Positions 46,264 to 55,628 of a DNA stretch of 64,000 bases are shown in pieces. The notes under the pieces are model-generated. The model was not told where the DNA came from. It searched no databases and saw nothing but the letters and a program-made list of their open reading frames with translations. The translations under genes were made by a program, and so were the position numbers. How positions within the stretch are numbered: the stretch's first letter is position 1; each line of letters starts with the position of its first letter. This DNA is from Bacteroidota bacterium (lineage in GTDB: Bacteria > Bacteroidota > Bacteroidia > Chitinophagales > Chitinophagaceae). The stretch is from contig JAFDXF010000086.1 of NCBI GenBank assembly GCA_018268055.1, positions 62,001-126,000 of the forward strand, read 5' to 3'.

Positions 46264-46692
46264 ATGAAAAATTTTGAACCCATAAAAGCCAAATATCTAG
46301 CACTTGGTATATCAATCGACAATATAGATTTTGCCATAGATTCTGTTCGAGAAGGAACTAAACGTGAGATTACCTTAGAGACATTAACTGCCGACTATCG
46401 AGGCATGACCGAAAGCCAAGCTACACAACTATTAGAAGATTTGTATACTGCAAATGGAGGTGAGTTTAAAACGGAAAATCGTGGTGGTTATCTTTATGGA
46501 ACTTTATTATGTCTTGTTGGTATAATTTGTGTAGCAATATTAATCGGAATGCTTATTTCCGGTGAAGGAAAAACAAAATTTATCATACTTACCTTGTGTG
46601 GTGCATTATTTGGACTAATACAAGGGCCTGTGCTTATTATTAAATCAATGCGTGGTAAATTTCGTGATGCCGACTCTCCTTTTAACAACTAA
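46264..46692 (+). CDS. Small membrane protein of unknown function
   Basis: A 142-residue protein. The first 75 residues are soluble and helical (PIKAKYLALGISIDNIDFAIDS; ESQATQLLEDLYTANGGEF). Two membrane helices follow: about 83-103 (YGTLLCLVGIICVAILIGML) and about 110-130 (FIILTLCGALFGLIQGPVLI). A short basic tail ends DADSPFNN. The ATG at 46264 is chosen over TTG 46216, which would add 16 poorly conserved-looking residues. No family is recognised. It is isolated in the accessory pocket and preceded by a compound hairpin/terminator. Confidence 0.6.
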   Translation: MKNFEPIKAKYLALGISIDNIDFAIDSVREGTKREITLETLTADYRGMTESQATQLLEDLYTANGGEFKTENRGGYLYGTLLCLVGIICVAILIGMLISGEGKTKFIILTLCGALFGLIQGPVLIIKSMRGKFRDADSPFNN

Positions 46693-46968
46693 CTAAATGC
46701 CAACGGCCAACATGAACTGTGCATAAAACCAAAATAAATTTTATGGTTTTTGTGAACCGTAATTAAGTTGCTAAATGGCTCTGTTTTTTATTACCTCAAT
46801 CAAAACCGTATGCCTCGCTTCACTACGCCCAACATACGGGAAATACATCACTACAATGAACGAAATATTCTACTATTAAAGTGTACTAAAAATGGGGAGC
46901 CTACAAAACCCCTTACTCATAATTTCATTTCACAATGAGGCAGTTTTTTTATTGCCCTAGAGTATGGG

Positions 46969-47048
46969 CAAAAAAATACCCCCGGAAGAATCCGGGGGCC
47001 TAATCAAAAACCATTAACCATTAAACCTTATCCTATGAAAATTCATTG
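46969..47048 (-). ncRNA. Candidate small RNA with promoter and terminator
   Basis: On the minus strand a TTTG and, 18 bases on, TATCTTAG (one mismatch to TAnnTTTG) precede a transcript of about 75 bases. It ends in an 8-bp CCCCCGGA/TCCGGGGG hairpin (46979-46998), then TATTTTTTT. A tiny ORF MNFHRIRFNG begins 2 bases after the -7 box. No gene follows in that direction, so it would be a stand-alone RNA. A plus-strand hairpin remnant is the alternative. Confidence 0.35.
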
Positions 47049-47201
47049 CTAAGATAAGCAGTATTTTAATTCAACAAAACTCTTTTTATATTTTTTTAGT
47101 TTCAAAAACAACGAATACGTTTGCGTAAATAAATTATTGACTTAAATCAATTATCTAAATATCTCGACACCATGATATTTTGCTATACCGAAGATGTATA
47201 A

Positions 47202-47260
47202 TTGAACAGTTATTAAAAATATGCTGTACTTTGTTTATCGCAGTTGGCATAACTGTTCAA
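47202..47260. repeat. 12-bp inverted repeat upstream of ubiX
   Basis: TTGAACAGTTAT (47202-47213) and its exact reverse complement (47249-47260), separated by 35 bases, end 40 bases before the ubiX ATG. It could be an operator or a leader hairpin. Its right arm includes GCATAAC, the inverse of GTTATGC at 44436. Confidence 0.55.
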
Positions 47261-47300
47261 CTTAAAAAAAATAATTGGCTAACCCTCATAATAAAAATCT

Positions 47301-47858
47301 ATGAAAAAGATATTGGTAGCAATTACCGGCGCTAGTGGTTCTATCTATGCAAACGACATTTTGAAAAAATTAATCAATGCTAAAGAGCAAATAACTGAAC
47401 TATCTGTGGTGATGACGGAAAATGCAAAAGAAGTATGGCGCACAGAATTGGAAAATGAAAGTTGGAAAAATTTAGATGTTACATTTTATAGTACACAGGA
47501 TTTTAGCGCACCCTTTGCCTCAGGCTCCGGCAAATATGATACGATGATTATCATCCCCTGCTCCATGGGCACATTGGGACGTATTGCGGCAGGTATTTCT
47601 AATGATTTGATATCAAGAGCTGCAGATGTAGTTTTAAAAGAGAGAAGAAGATTGATTTGTGTAGCAAGAGAAACACCATACAACCTGATACATATACGCA
47701 ATATGGAAACCATTACATTGGCGGGTGGTATTATCTGCCCTGCTACTCCATCGTTTTACAGCAAACCAAAATCTATTGATGCAATTGTATCTACTGTTAC
47801 AGATAGGGTACTCGACCTTGCAGGTATTGACGTTAAAACTTTTCGTTGGGGGCAATAA
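47301..47858 (+). CDS. ubiX: Flavin prenyltransferase UbiX
   Basis: A 185-residue flavoprotein that prenylates FMN to make the cofactor of UbiD-type decarboxylases. The FMN-binding N-terminus GASGSIYA near 9-16, the PFASGSGKYDTMIIIPCSMGTL segment with the catalytic pocket, and the conserved CVARETPYNLIHIRNM motif near 117-132 are all present. The length is normal. No ubiD gene is in the window. It converges with the TlpA-like gene; the stops are 15 bases apart. Confidence 0.94.
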   Translation: MKKILVAITGASGSIYANDILKKLINAKEQITELSVVMTENAKEVWRTELENESWKNLDVTFYSTQDFSAPFASGSGKYDTMIIIPCSMGTLGRIAAGISNDLISRAADVVLKERRRLICVARETPYNLIHIRNMETITLAGGIICPATPSFYSKPKSIDAIVSTVTDRVLDLAGIDVKTFRWGQ

Positions 47859-47873
47859 GCGATTGAAACATTA

Positions 47874-48971
47874 TTAATCACACCCCAGTATCTCACAAAG
47901 TTTTTGTTCCAGTGCAGCGCCTCTCAGATCCTTACCTATAATTTTTCCTTGTGGATCTATTAATAAATTTTGGGGGATACTGTTTACTTTATAAAGTTTA
48001 GCAACAGCATTATTCCAGAATTGTAAATCGCTTACATGAGTCCAAGTTAGTCCGTCTTCATGTATCGCATTCATCCATGCATCTTTCTGTCCGGGTTTAT
48101 CTAAAGATATTCCAAGTACTGTAAAATTTTTACTCTTGAACTTATTAAAATTAGCAACCACATTTGGATTTTCTCTGCGACAAGGACCGCACCAACTTGC
48201 CCAAAAATCCAACAAAACATATTTACCTCTGAATGAGGAAAGCGAAACAGGGCTGCCGGTTGTATCAGTTTGGCTAAATTCCAAAGCTTCAGTGCCTACA
48301 GCGCCAAACTTACTTTCGGCAATAAATAGTTTCAATTGTCGACCAATAGTTAAATCTTTTACACTCTTATCTAATTTATTAAACCGATTCTCTAATTGTG
48401 CTACATCCTGATTGAAATCATAAGTAACGTTTAGAATGAATGGAGTAACAGCAGATTTCTTTTTTGTGTCAACTGTTTTATCAATTTCATTCTGAATATT
48501 TTTTAAAAGAGTTGAATGTGTAGTTAATAATTTATCTCTTTGTTCGCCTGGAGGCGTATTGTTTATTGTATTGGCCAAAGTATTTAATTGTTGCGCCAAT
48601 GGAATAAATGTTTTAGTAAAATCGCTAAAATCTTTATTGCTAGCCGATCCGGAAATTTGCCATACATCAGGCTTGGATTTATCGCCCTTAAAACTGATTA
48701 TACTGTTTTCTACATAAATTTCTGCAGGCTTTTGATTTTCGCCAATCATGATATAACACAAGGTCGGTTCATCTACTTTACCTTTCAATAAAAACTTACC
48801 CTTATTAAGTTTTGCATTGGCAACTTCAATACCCTCGCCATTTTTAATCAACTTAATAGCTGTGCCATCTGTATAACCCGTCAAAATTCCGTTGACTACA
48901 AATCCTTTAGTATTTTTTTGTGCAAAAACTATTGAAGGAAAAAACAACAATGCAATGAATAATTTTCTCAT
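47874..48971 (-). CDS. TlpA-like thiol-disulfide oxidoreductase with DUF4369 domain
   Basis: A 365-residue exported protein. A signal peptide covers about 1-17. The N-terminal DUF4369-like beta domain lies at about 24-120 (FVVNGILTGYTDGTAIKLIKNGEG). A helical stretch follows at about 125-215. The C-terminal thioredoxin domain (about 225-365) has WASWCGPCRREN and cis-Pro in NSIPQNLLID. This architecture is common in Bacteroidota and is thought to reduce or rearrange periplasmic disulfides, for example in cytochrome c maturation. It lies 93 bases after trpA, likely outside the trp operon. Confidence 0.9.
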   Translation of the reverse strand: MRKLFIALLFFPSIVFAQKNTKGFVVNGILTGYTDGTAIKLIKNGEGIEVANAKLNKGKFLLKGKVDEPTLCYIMIGENQKPAEIYVENSIISFKGDKSKPDVWQISGSASNKDFSDFTKTFIPLAQQLNTLANTINNTPPGEQRDKLLTTHSTLLKNIQNEIDKTVDTKKKSAVTPFILNVTYDFNQDVAQLENRFNKLDKSVKDLTIGRQLKLFIAESKFGAVGTEALEFSQTDTTGSPVSLSSFRGKYVLLDFWASWCGPCRRENPNVVANFNKFKSKNFTVLGISLDKPGQKDAWMNAIHEDGLTWTHVSDLQFWNNAVAKLYKVNSIPQNLLIDPQGKIIGKDLRGAALEQKLCEILGCD

Positions 48972-49064
48972 TTATTTTTTTGATTATAAAAACTTATAAT
49001 TATTTAACTCTACTATTATTTCAAACAGCAAATGTATTGAAAGATATCAGATTGATTCTGCCTT

Positions 49065-49835
49065 TTAAGCTTTAAGAGACGTTAAAAATGCCTGTGTAGC
49101 CGTATTTATATCTTTAACTTCAGTTATTTGTTGAATGTAAGCACTTCCAATGATTGCCCCATTTGTGAATTGACACGCCTGCTCAAAACTATGTTTGTCT
49201 TTTATCCCAAAACCTACTAAAATCGGGTTTTTTAATTGAAGATTGGATAGGCCTTTCAAATATTGCTCTGTATTTTCCGGTTTATTATCACTTCCGGTTG
49301 TGGATGAATTTGATACGGCATACAAGAAGCCACTACTTAAACTGTCTAATTTTTTAATCCGTTCAGGAAAAGTTTCCGGTGTTACTAAAAAAATAAAATC
49401 AAGGCCGGCCTCTTTAATAATCTTTCCATATTCAGTTTCAAATTCGTATTCCGGTAAATCAGGTAATATTAATCCATCAATCCCCACTGCAGCGGCATCT
49501 TTGCAAAATTGTTCAAATCCATATTGTAAAATAGGGTTCATATACCCCATCAACACAACCGGTATCTTAATATTTTCTCTAAAATTTTTTAATTGCTGAA
49601 ACAGCGCTTTAATACTCATCCCATTTTGCAATGCAATTGAGCCACTGTTTTGAATAACCGGACCATCCGCCAATGGGTCGCTGTAAGGCATACCCAATTC
49701 AATAATATCTGCACCATGTTCTTGTAATGCTCTCATCACCTCTAATGTTGCAGCAAGATGTGGAAATCCTGCAGTACAATAGACATTCAAAACGGATTTA
49801 TTCTTTTTTTCAAATAAATTATTCAGCCTGCTCAT
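49065..49835 (-). CDS. trpA: Tryptophan synthase alpha chain
   Basis: A 256-residue TIM barrel that splits indole-3-glycerol phosphate to indole. Catalytic Glu is in IIELGMPYSDPLADGP (near 41) and Asp in GIDGLILPDLP (near 118-124); the phosphate-binding GFGIKD lies near 208. It is the last gene of the trpEGDCFBA operon and lies 28 bases after trpB, its enzyme partner. Confidence 0.96.
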   Translation of the reverse strand: MSRLNNLFEKKNKSVLNVYCTAGFPHLAATLEVMRALQEHGADIIELGMPYSDPLADGPVIQNSGSIALQNGMSIKALFQQLKNFRENIKIPVVLMGYMNPILQYGFEQFCKDAAAVGIDGLILPDLPEYEFETEYGKIIKEAGLDFIFLVTPETFPERIKKLDSLSSGFLYAVSNSSTTGSDNKPENTEQYLKGLSNLQLKNPILVGFGIKDKHSFEQACQFTNGAIIGSAYIQQITEVKDINTATQAFLTSLKA

Positions 49836-49863
49836 AAAAATTTATTATCAATAGTGAAATCAT

Positions 49864-51057
49864 TTAATCTAAATGCCTCATATACGTTGCCAAATCTTTA
49901 TCACCTCTTCCGCTTAGGCAAATAACGACAATATGATCTTGCTTAAATTTCATAAGCTCCAAAGCATACAAAGCATGAGCGCTTTCCAAAGCAGGGATGA
50001 TGCCTTCTAATTTTGCTAATTGAAAAGCAGCTTCCAAAGCTTGCTGATCTGTTGCACTTAAAAAAAGTGCACGTCCGCTCTCATATAAGTATGCATGAAG
50101 TGGCCCGATGCCCGGATAGTCTAACCCTGCTGAAATGCTATGAGGCTCCACCACCTGTCCATCTTCTGTTTGCATCAACAAACTTTTACTTCCATGTAAA
50201 ATGCCTGTACGACCTAATTGTGTGGTGGCAGCGCTCTTGCCTGTATGTATCCCCTCTCCTGCTGCTTCTACTGCAATTAGTTTTACATCTGGTTCATCCA
50301 AAAAATGATAAAATGCACCAGCCGCATTGCTACCGCCTCCTACACATGCAATTACATAATCAGGTAATTCATGATTATACTTTTCTTTTAATTGTTTTCT
50401 AATCTCTTCGCTAATGACGCTTTGAAATTTTGTGACCATATCAGGATAAGGATGCGGCCCCACTACACTCCCGATTATATAATGAGTGTCATTCGGATGA
50501 TTGATCCAATCTCGGATTGCTTCATTGGTAGCATCTTTTAATGTTTTACTTCCACTCTTTGCAGGTATTACTTTTGCACCCAGCATTTTCATTCTTGCAA
50601 CATTCGGCGCTTGCCGTTCAATATCTTTTTCACCCATATACACAATACATTCTAATCCTTTCAAAGCACATACAGTTGCTGTGGCCACTCCATGTTGTCC
50701 CGCTCCTGTCTCTGCTATAATTCTTTTTTTCCCTAATCGTTCGGCCAAAAGAATTTGTCCAATTGTATTATTTATTTTATGCGCTCCGGTATGGCAAAGA
50801 TCCTCCCGCTTTAGAAATATTTTTGTTTGATACAATTTGCTTAGTCGTTCTGCAAAATAAAGTGGTGTTGGTCGCCCTACATAATCGCATAATAATTGAT
50901 GATATTCTTTTTGAAAATCATTTTCATTAATAAGATCCAAATATTTTGTTCGCAATTCTTCAACATTCCGTTGCAGCATTTCGGGTATAAATGCTCCACC
51001 AAATTTTCCATAATATCCGTGTGCATCCGGAGTAGTATAAGTTTGTACCTCTGCCAT
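49864..51057 (-). CDS. trpB: Tryptophan synthase beta chain
   Basis: A 397-residue PLP enzyme that condenses indole and serine. The PLP lysine is in [14 protein letters not shown] (near 93), the phosphate loop in [10 protein letters not shown] (near 239), and the catalytic Glu in AETGAGQHG. The length is normal for TrpB1, the form that pairs with TrpA. A 63-base gap separates it from trpF, the largest in the operon. Confidence 0.97.
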   Translation of the reverse strand: MAEVQTYTTPDAHGYYGKFGGAFIPEMLQRNVEELRTKYLDLINENDFQKEYHQLLCDYVGRPTPLYFAERLSKLYQTKIFLKREDLCHTGAHKINNTIGQILLAERLGKKRIIAETGAGQHGVATATVCALKGLECIVYMGEKDIERQAPNVARMKMLGAKVIPAKSGSKTLKDATNEAIRDWINHPNDTHYIIGSVVGPHPYPDMVTKFQSVISEEIRKQLKEKYNHELPDYVIACVGGGSNAAGAFYHFLDEPDVKLIAVEAAGEGIHTGKSAATTQLGRTGILHGSKSLLMQTEDGQVVEPHSISAGLDYPGIGPLHAYLYESGRALFLSATDQQALEAAFQLAKLEGIIPALESAHALYALELMKFKQDHIVVICLSGRGDKDLATYMRHLD

Positions 51058-51120
51058 TGAATCAGATTTGTTTTACAAAACTTTTTTGAAATAAGTAAAT
51101 AATTTTTCGCAATCAATTCT

Positions 51121-51747
51121 TTAACGCAATGCCATTTTTAGCTGCAGAATTTTGCTCATGTCTTTTACACCCGGAGATGTTTCGAAACAGCTATTTACAT
51201 CAATACCAAAAAAATCAGGGTGTTTGAACATTTTTATTTTTGCTGCATCTTCCACGCATATTCCACCGCTCAAAAAGAAAGGTTTTTCTATTCTTGCATT
51301 TTCCAATATTCGCCAATCAAATTTTTTACCTGTACCGCCAAAACTTTCATTATTGCTGCCTGTATCAAACAAATAATAATCACAAACTGCATCATAAGGT
51401 GCAATCATTTCATCAATATCTTCATTGCCTGTAATACGAAATGCTTTGATTATTTCTGCAGCCTCACTCAGGTCATCACACATTTCAGGACTTTCATCAC
51501 CATGCAACTGTACTACATCCAAACCATAATCATCTATCGCATCCAGTATGTCTAACATTTCGGGGTTGACAAAAACGCCCACTTTTCTTAAATCAAAATC
51601 TGCATTCTTTACTTCTTTCTTTGATAATTTATCTCCTACAAAACGGGGCGATTCAGGATAAAAAATTAAACCTGCAAAAGGAATATCCAATCCTTCCAAT
51701 TGCTGCAATTGTTTCATTTCCGTGATGCCGCAGACTTTTATATTCAT
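51121..51747 (-). CDS. trpF: Phosphoribosylanthranilate isomerase
   Basis: A 208-residue TIM barrel. The catalytic Cys is in KVCGITEM at the N-terminus, the catalytic Asp in YYLFDTGS, and the phosphate loop in LSGGICVEDA. LDVVQLHGDE near 77 is typical of the family. It lies 10 bases after trpC in the operon. It is a separate gene, not fused to trpC as in E. coli. Confidence 0.95.
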   Translation of the reverse strand: MNIKVCGITEMKQLQQLEGLDIPFAGLIFYPESPRFVGDKLSKKEVKNADFDLRKVGVFVNPEMLDILDAIDDYGLDVVQLHGDESPEMCDDLSEAAEIIKAFRITGNEDIDEMIAPYDAVCDYYLFDTGSNNESFGGTGKKFDWRILENARIEKPFFLSGGICVEDAAKIKMFKHPDFFGIDVNSCFETSPGVKDMSKILQLKMALR

Positions 51748-51757
51748 ATACTATATT

Positions 51758-52564
51758 TTAAATTTTATTTTCTAAAGAGTTTAATTCAGTAATAAATTTT
51801 TGATATGCTTCCCAAGGCTTTTCTTCCTTCATGAAATGCTCGCCTATTAAAAAGCCCTTAAATCCTGCTGTTCGCAAAGTTAAGACCGTTGCCGCATTGC
51901 TGATTCCACTTTCTGTAATGGCAGGTTTCCCATCAGGTATCTTTTTTATCAATTCCAATGAAGTTTTAATATCTGTTTCAAACGTTTTTAAGTTACGATT
52001 GTTCACACCCACAATACTTACATCCTCGCAATAATGACTCAATTCTTGTTCGTGATGAATTTCCAAGATGGTTTCTAATCCAATACTCTTTGCATAACCT
52101 GCAAATTCTTTTACCTCTTTCGGAGATAAGCAAGCCGCAATCAACAAAATTACATCGGCTCCAAAAGCTTTTGATTCTGCAATTTGCCATCTATCAATGA
52201 TGAAATCTTTTCTTAATACCGGAACATCAGTTACCACTTTCGTCTGTATTAAATCATCCAAGTCGCCGCCAAAGTATTCCGTATCAGTCAATACAGATAT
52301 TCCTGCTGCACTTTTATCATAAACAGTCACTACAGGTTCCACTTCTAATTCTTTTGTTTGAAACCAACCCTTGCTCGGGCTTTTTCTTTTGAACTCTGCA
52401 ATAATACCCGTACTTCCCGGCATCAATAGATTTTGTACTAAAGAACGATTTCTTATCTGCCAGAAAAAACCATCTTGTTCAAATCGCTCAATCGGGCTCA
52501 ATAGTTTAAACGGTTCAATTTCTTTTTTCTTTGTTGTTATTATCTTTTCTAAAATATTATCCAT
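51758..52564 (-). CDS. trpC: Indole-3-glycerol phosphate synthase
   Basis: A 268-residue TIM barrel that closes the indole ring. The catalytic Lys is in AEFKRKSPSKGW (near 58), a second Lys in VLRKDFIID (near 120), and Glu in ITESGI. The start overlaps the trpD stop by 8 bases, implying translational coupling. No fused isomerase domain is present. Confidence 0.96.
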   Translation of the reverse strand: MDNILEKIITTKKKEIEPFKLLSPIERFEQDGFFWQIRNRSLVQNLLMPGSTGIIAEFKRKSPSKGWFQTKELEVEPVVTVYDKSAAGISVLTDTEYFGGDLDDLIQTKVVTDVPVLRKDFIIDRWQIAESKAFGADVILLIAACLSPKEVKEFAGYAKSIGLETILEIHHEQELSHYCEDVSIVGVNNRNLKTFETDIKTSLELIKKIPDGKPAITESGISNAATVLTLRTAGFKGFLIGEHFMKEEKPWEAYQKFITELNSLENKI

Positions 52565-53552
52565 TTGTTGCTAATAATTTTTCTAAGCAAGAAAAAGCAT
52601 TACCGCTTTCTAAACTTTCCACTGCGGCAGCGTAAGCTTCATCATAGTTTTTATATTTCTCTGTGCAAAATAAAGCCATTGCAGCATTTGCCAGTACTAC
52701 TGCATTCTGAGCCCAAGTCCCATCCCCTTTCAATATAGAAATGAAAATCTTTGCAGCATCTTCTATACTGTTACCGCCATGAATATCCTGTGCTGAAACA
52801 ATACGTTTTCCTAATTGCTCTGCCGTCATTACTTTTTCTCCCGATTGAGTAATTACTTTCGTATCATTAGTAAGTGATATTTCATCATACCCATCCATAC
52901 TATGAATGATGGTAAATGGCTTCCCTTTTGTTTGTAAAAAATAATTATACACCCTCGCCATTTCAGGATTGTAAACGCCAATTAATTGATAGGCCGGTTG
53001 TGCAGGATTGGCAATAGGCCCAAGCATATTGAAGAACGTGCGTAATGCAAGGTTTTTTCTAATTGGTCCAACAGTTTTTAACGCAGGATGAAACAATGGT
53101 GCATGCAAAAAACAAATTCCTGCTTCTTTAATTTCCTTTTTCAGCTGAGCAGTGTCATTACTAAATTTATACCCCAACTGTTCCATCACATTACTTGCGC
53201 CACTTACTGAAGATGCTCCATAATTTCCATGCTTCGCAATTTTTTGTCCTGCACCGGCAGCAATAAAGCATGCAAGTGTAGAAATATTAAAAGTATTCTT
53301 ACCATCACCGCCTGTACCAACAATGTCTAAAGTTTCGAACTCACTTAAATCTGCTTTCACACATAGTTCCATCAATGCATCTTGAAAGCCTTGCAATTCA
53401 TCCAATGTTATGCTTCGCATCAAATAAACAGTCATAAAAGCCGTTACTTCATGTTCATTGTATTGCCCCTTGCCAATTTGTAACAATACTTTCTTTGCAT
53501 CTTCCTTAGACAATGTTTTGTGCTCAAATAGATATTGTAATATTTTTTTCAT
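52557..53552 (-). CDS. trpD: Anthranilate phosphoribosyltransferase
   Basis: A 331-residue transferase joining anthranilate to PRPP. The PRPP-binding GTGGDGKNTFNIS is near 80, the conserved KHGNYGASSVSGASNVMEQ near 108, and the metal-binding DE pair in MDGYDEIS near 223. It is separated from trpG by only 3 bases and overlaps trpC. It is a stand-alone gene without the glutaminase fusion seen in enteric bacteria. Confidence 0.96.
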   Translation of the reverse strand: MKKILQYLFEHKTLSKEDAKKVLLQIGKGQYNEHEVTAFMTVYLMRSITLDELQGFQDALMELCVKADLSEFETLDIVGTGGDGKNTFNISTLACFIAAGAGQKIAKHGNYGASSVSGASNVMEQLGYKFSNDTAQLKKEIKEAGICFLHAPLFHPALKTVGPIRKNLALRTFFNMLGPIANPAQPAYQLIGVYNPEMARVYNYFLQTKGKPFTIIHSMDGYDEISLTNDTKVITQSGEKVMTAEQLGKRIVSAQDIHGGNSIEDAAKIFISILKGDGTWAQNAVVLANAAMALFCTEKYKNYDEAYAAAVESLESGNAFSCLEKLLATNG

Positions 53553-53555
53553 TCT

Positions 53556-54125
53556 TTATTTTGTTAACCAATTGTTCATAATCTTTTCTCCATCGGGCGT
53601 AAGCACACTTTCGGGATGAAATTGCACTCCTTGCACATCATATTTTTTATGATGTAATGCCATAATGTATCCATGTTCTTCTCTTGCTGTTATCGTTAAT
53701 TCATCCGGGAAATTTTGATCACTCACAATCCAACTATGATAACGACCAATTTTAATCGTTTCCGGTAAATCTTTAAAAAGTAAATTCTTTCTATCCAATA
53801 TTTTACAATCAGTTGCTACTCCATGATATACTGTATCTAAATTAGTGAGCTTACCGCCAAATGCTTCGCCAATTGCTTGATGCCCTAAACAAACGCCAAG
53901 AATAGATTTTGAAGCGGCATATTCTTTTATCAATGGCAATAATAAGCCTGCTTCTGATGGGATGCCCGGCCCCGGTGACAAAATAATTTTGTCATATTGC
54001 TTTACTTGTTCCAATGGAATTTGATCATTCCGAAACACATCAACTTTTTCTTTGGTAATGTGCTCTACCAGATGAACTAAGTTGTATGTAAACGAATCAT
54101 AATTATCAAAAACTAAAATTTTCAT
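53556..54125 (-). CDS. trpG: Anthranilate synthase glutamine amidotransferase component
   Basis: A 189-residue class I glutamine amidotransferase supplying ammonia to TrpE. The triad is Cys79 in GVCLGHQAIGEAFGG and His/Glu in VQFHPESVLT near 172; SPGPGIP near 50 is the oxyanion strand. In an operon with trpE it serves tryptophan synthesis; a dual role in folate synthesis (PabA) is possible in this phylum. It lies 25 bases after trpE. Confidence 0.94.
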   Translation of the reverse strand: MKILVFDNYDSFTYNLVHLVEHITKEKVDVFRNDQIPLEQVKQYDKIILSPGPGIPSEAGLLLPLIKEYAASKSILGVCLGHQAIGEAFGGKLTNLDTVYHGVATDCKILDRKNLLFKDLPETIKIGRYHSWIVSDQNFPDELTITAREEHGYIMALHHKKYDVQGVQFHPESVLTPDGEKIMNNWLTK

Positions 54126-54150
54126 TTTTTGCTATTTAAATCTTTTATGC

Positions 54151-55563
54151 TCAAATTATCGTTTCAGCAAATTCAATTGCTTTTTTCAGAGCACCTAACT
54201 TATTATTTATTTCTTGTAATTCACTTTCAGGTTTGCTTGCTGCTACCACACCCGCACCTGCTTGATAAGTGAGCGTATTCTCCTTGCTTAAAATACTTCG
54301 TATCATAATTGCATGGTTGCAACTCCCATCAAAGCCAATAAAACCAATCGCGCCGCCGTAGAAACTTCTTTCCGTGGGTTCCAGCTCGTCTATCAATTGC
54401 ATTGCTTTGAATTTTGGAGCACCGCTTAATGTACCTGCAGGAAACGTTTTGGCCAACAGATCAAAAGGATTAGTATTTTCATTTACACTTCCTGTTACCT
54501 CACTTACCAAATGAATTACATGAGAAAAATATTGCACTTGTCTGAAATGTGCAACAGACACATCTGTACACATTCTGCTTAAATCATTTCTGGCTAAATC
54601 AACCAGCATTACGTGCTCCGCATTTTCTTTTGCATCATTTAATAGATTTTCTGCTGCTTGCTTATCGGCTAATTCATTTCCTGTTCGTTTAAATGTTCCT
54701 GCAATCGGATGTAATACAGCCTTTTTCTCTTTAATAATGAGTTGAGCCTCTGGCGAAGATCCCATTAATTTATAATCGCCATAATCAAAGAAAAATAAAT
54801 AGGGCGAAGGATTTACACTGCGCAAAGAACGATACACATTAAATTCATCACCCGAAAACTTCTGCTGAAATTTTCTGCTCAATACAATTTGAAAAACATC
54901 GCCTCGATGACAAGCGGCAATACCTTTTTCTACAATTTGTAAATAATTTTCGTCCGTCATATTGCCTGTTTCAAAACCATTTCTTGTAAATGGATAAACA
55001 GGCAAATCTTTACTTCGTATCAGCGACTCTATTGCAGCGATTTCGCTTTCCACGCCTTTCAATTGATTTTCACATATATATAATTCATCGCTAAAGTGAT
55101 TGATTGCAATTACATATTGATAAAGCCGATAACGAATCAATGGTATCACTGGCGCACTTATTGTTTTTGATTTAATCGATTCAAAAAAAGAAACGGCATC
55201 ATAACAAGTGTAACCATATAATCCTTGTGCAAACCTTTCTTCTTTACTTTCGCTGGAGGATATTGCAAAATGCTGCAAATAAGACCACAGCAATTCTGAG
55301 ACAGATAATTTATCAGTCAAAGTTATTTTCTCAGTGTTTCTACCGGGTATTTTATATTCTGCAAATTCGTAGTTGCTGACTTCTATTCCACCAATGGCAT
55401 TGATGCAAATAAACGACCAACTGTTTTCAGCAGAATGATGATCTGTGCTTTCCAATAAAACAGTATCTCTAAATTTGTCGCGCAGACGTAAATAAATGCC
55501 GACCGGCGTAAATACATCTGCCAACATTTTTGTACACTTTGTTTTTAATTCAATCTTCTTCAT
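54151..55563 (-). CDS. trpE: Anthranilate synthase component I
   Basis: A 470-residue chorismate-using enzyme. The LLES motif near 36-39, which binds feedback-inhibiting tryptophan, is intact. The catalytic C-terminal half shows GDVFQIVLSRKF near 205, HPIAGTFKRTG near 285, LVDLARNDLSR near 320, FPAGTLSGAPK near 377 and GAIGF near 405. The ATG at 55563 is chosen: a longer in-frame start at 55608 would be translated through the terminator hairpin of the trp attenuator, which is implausible. It is the first structural gene of the trp operon, controlled by the leader upstream. Confidence 0.96.
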   Translation of the reverse strand: MKKIELKTKCTKMLADVFTPVGIYLRLRDKFRDTVLLESTDHHSAENSWSFICINAIGGIEVSNYEFAEYKIPGRNTEKITLTDKLSVSELLWSYLQHFAISSSESKEERFAQGLYGYTCYDAVSFFESIKSKTISAPVIPLIRYRLYQYVIAINHFSDELYICENQLKGVESEIAAIESLIRSKDLPVYPFTRNGFETGNMTDENYLQIVEKGIAACHRGDVFQIVLSRKFQQKFSGDEFNVYRSLRSVNPSPYLFFFDYGDYKLMGSSPEAQLIIKEKKAVLHPIAGTFKRTGNELADKQAAENLLNDAKENAEHVMLVDLARNDLSRMCTDVSVAHFRQVQYFSHVIHLVSEVTGSVNENTNPFDLLAKTFPAGTLSGAPKFKAMQLIDELEPTERSFYGGAIGFIGFDGSCNHAIMIRSILSKENTLTYQAGAGVVAASKPESELQEINNKLGALKKAIEFAETII

Positions 55564-55567
55564 ACAT

Positions 55568-55597
55568 AAAATAAAAAGCCCCGAACATTGTCGGGGC
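55568..55597 (-). terminator. trp attenuator terminator
   Basis: A 7-bp GCCCCGA/TCGGGGC stem (55578-55584 with 55591-55597) with a 6-base loop, followed on the minus strand by TTTTTATTTT and then the trpE ATG 5 bases on. The promoter-side arm GCCCC can pair instead with GGGGC at 55634-55638, in the last codons of the leader ORF. Confidence 0.9.
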
Positions 55598-55628
55598 ACG
55601 ATTATCAATTAAAATAATGACAATAACT

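Larger units (their letters stand above)
46693..47300. other. 608-base gap with hairpins and a candidate small RNA
   Basis: A noncoding gap between the small membrane protein gene and ubiX. It contains hairpins at about 46810-46843 (CCGTATG/CATACGG) and 46955-46970 (GCCC/GGGC), the strong CCCCCGGA hairpin at 46979-46998, a candidate minus-strand small RNA, and a 12-bp inverted repeat ahead of ubiX. No ORF with coding character was found. Confidence 0.6.

Noticed and set aside
55564..55608. Longer trpE start with 15 extra codons
   Set aside because: The extra codons run through the attenuator terminator hairpin; the ATG at 55563 follows it directly.
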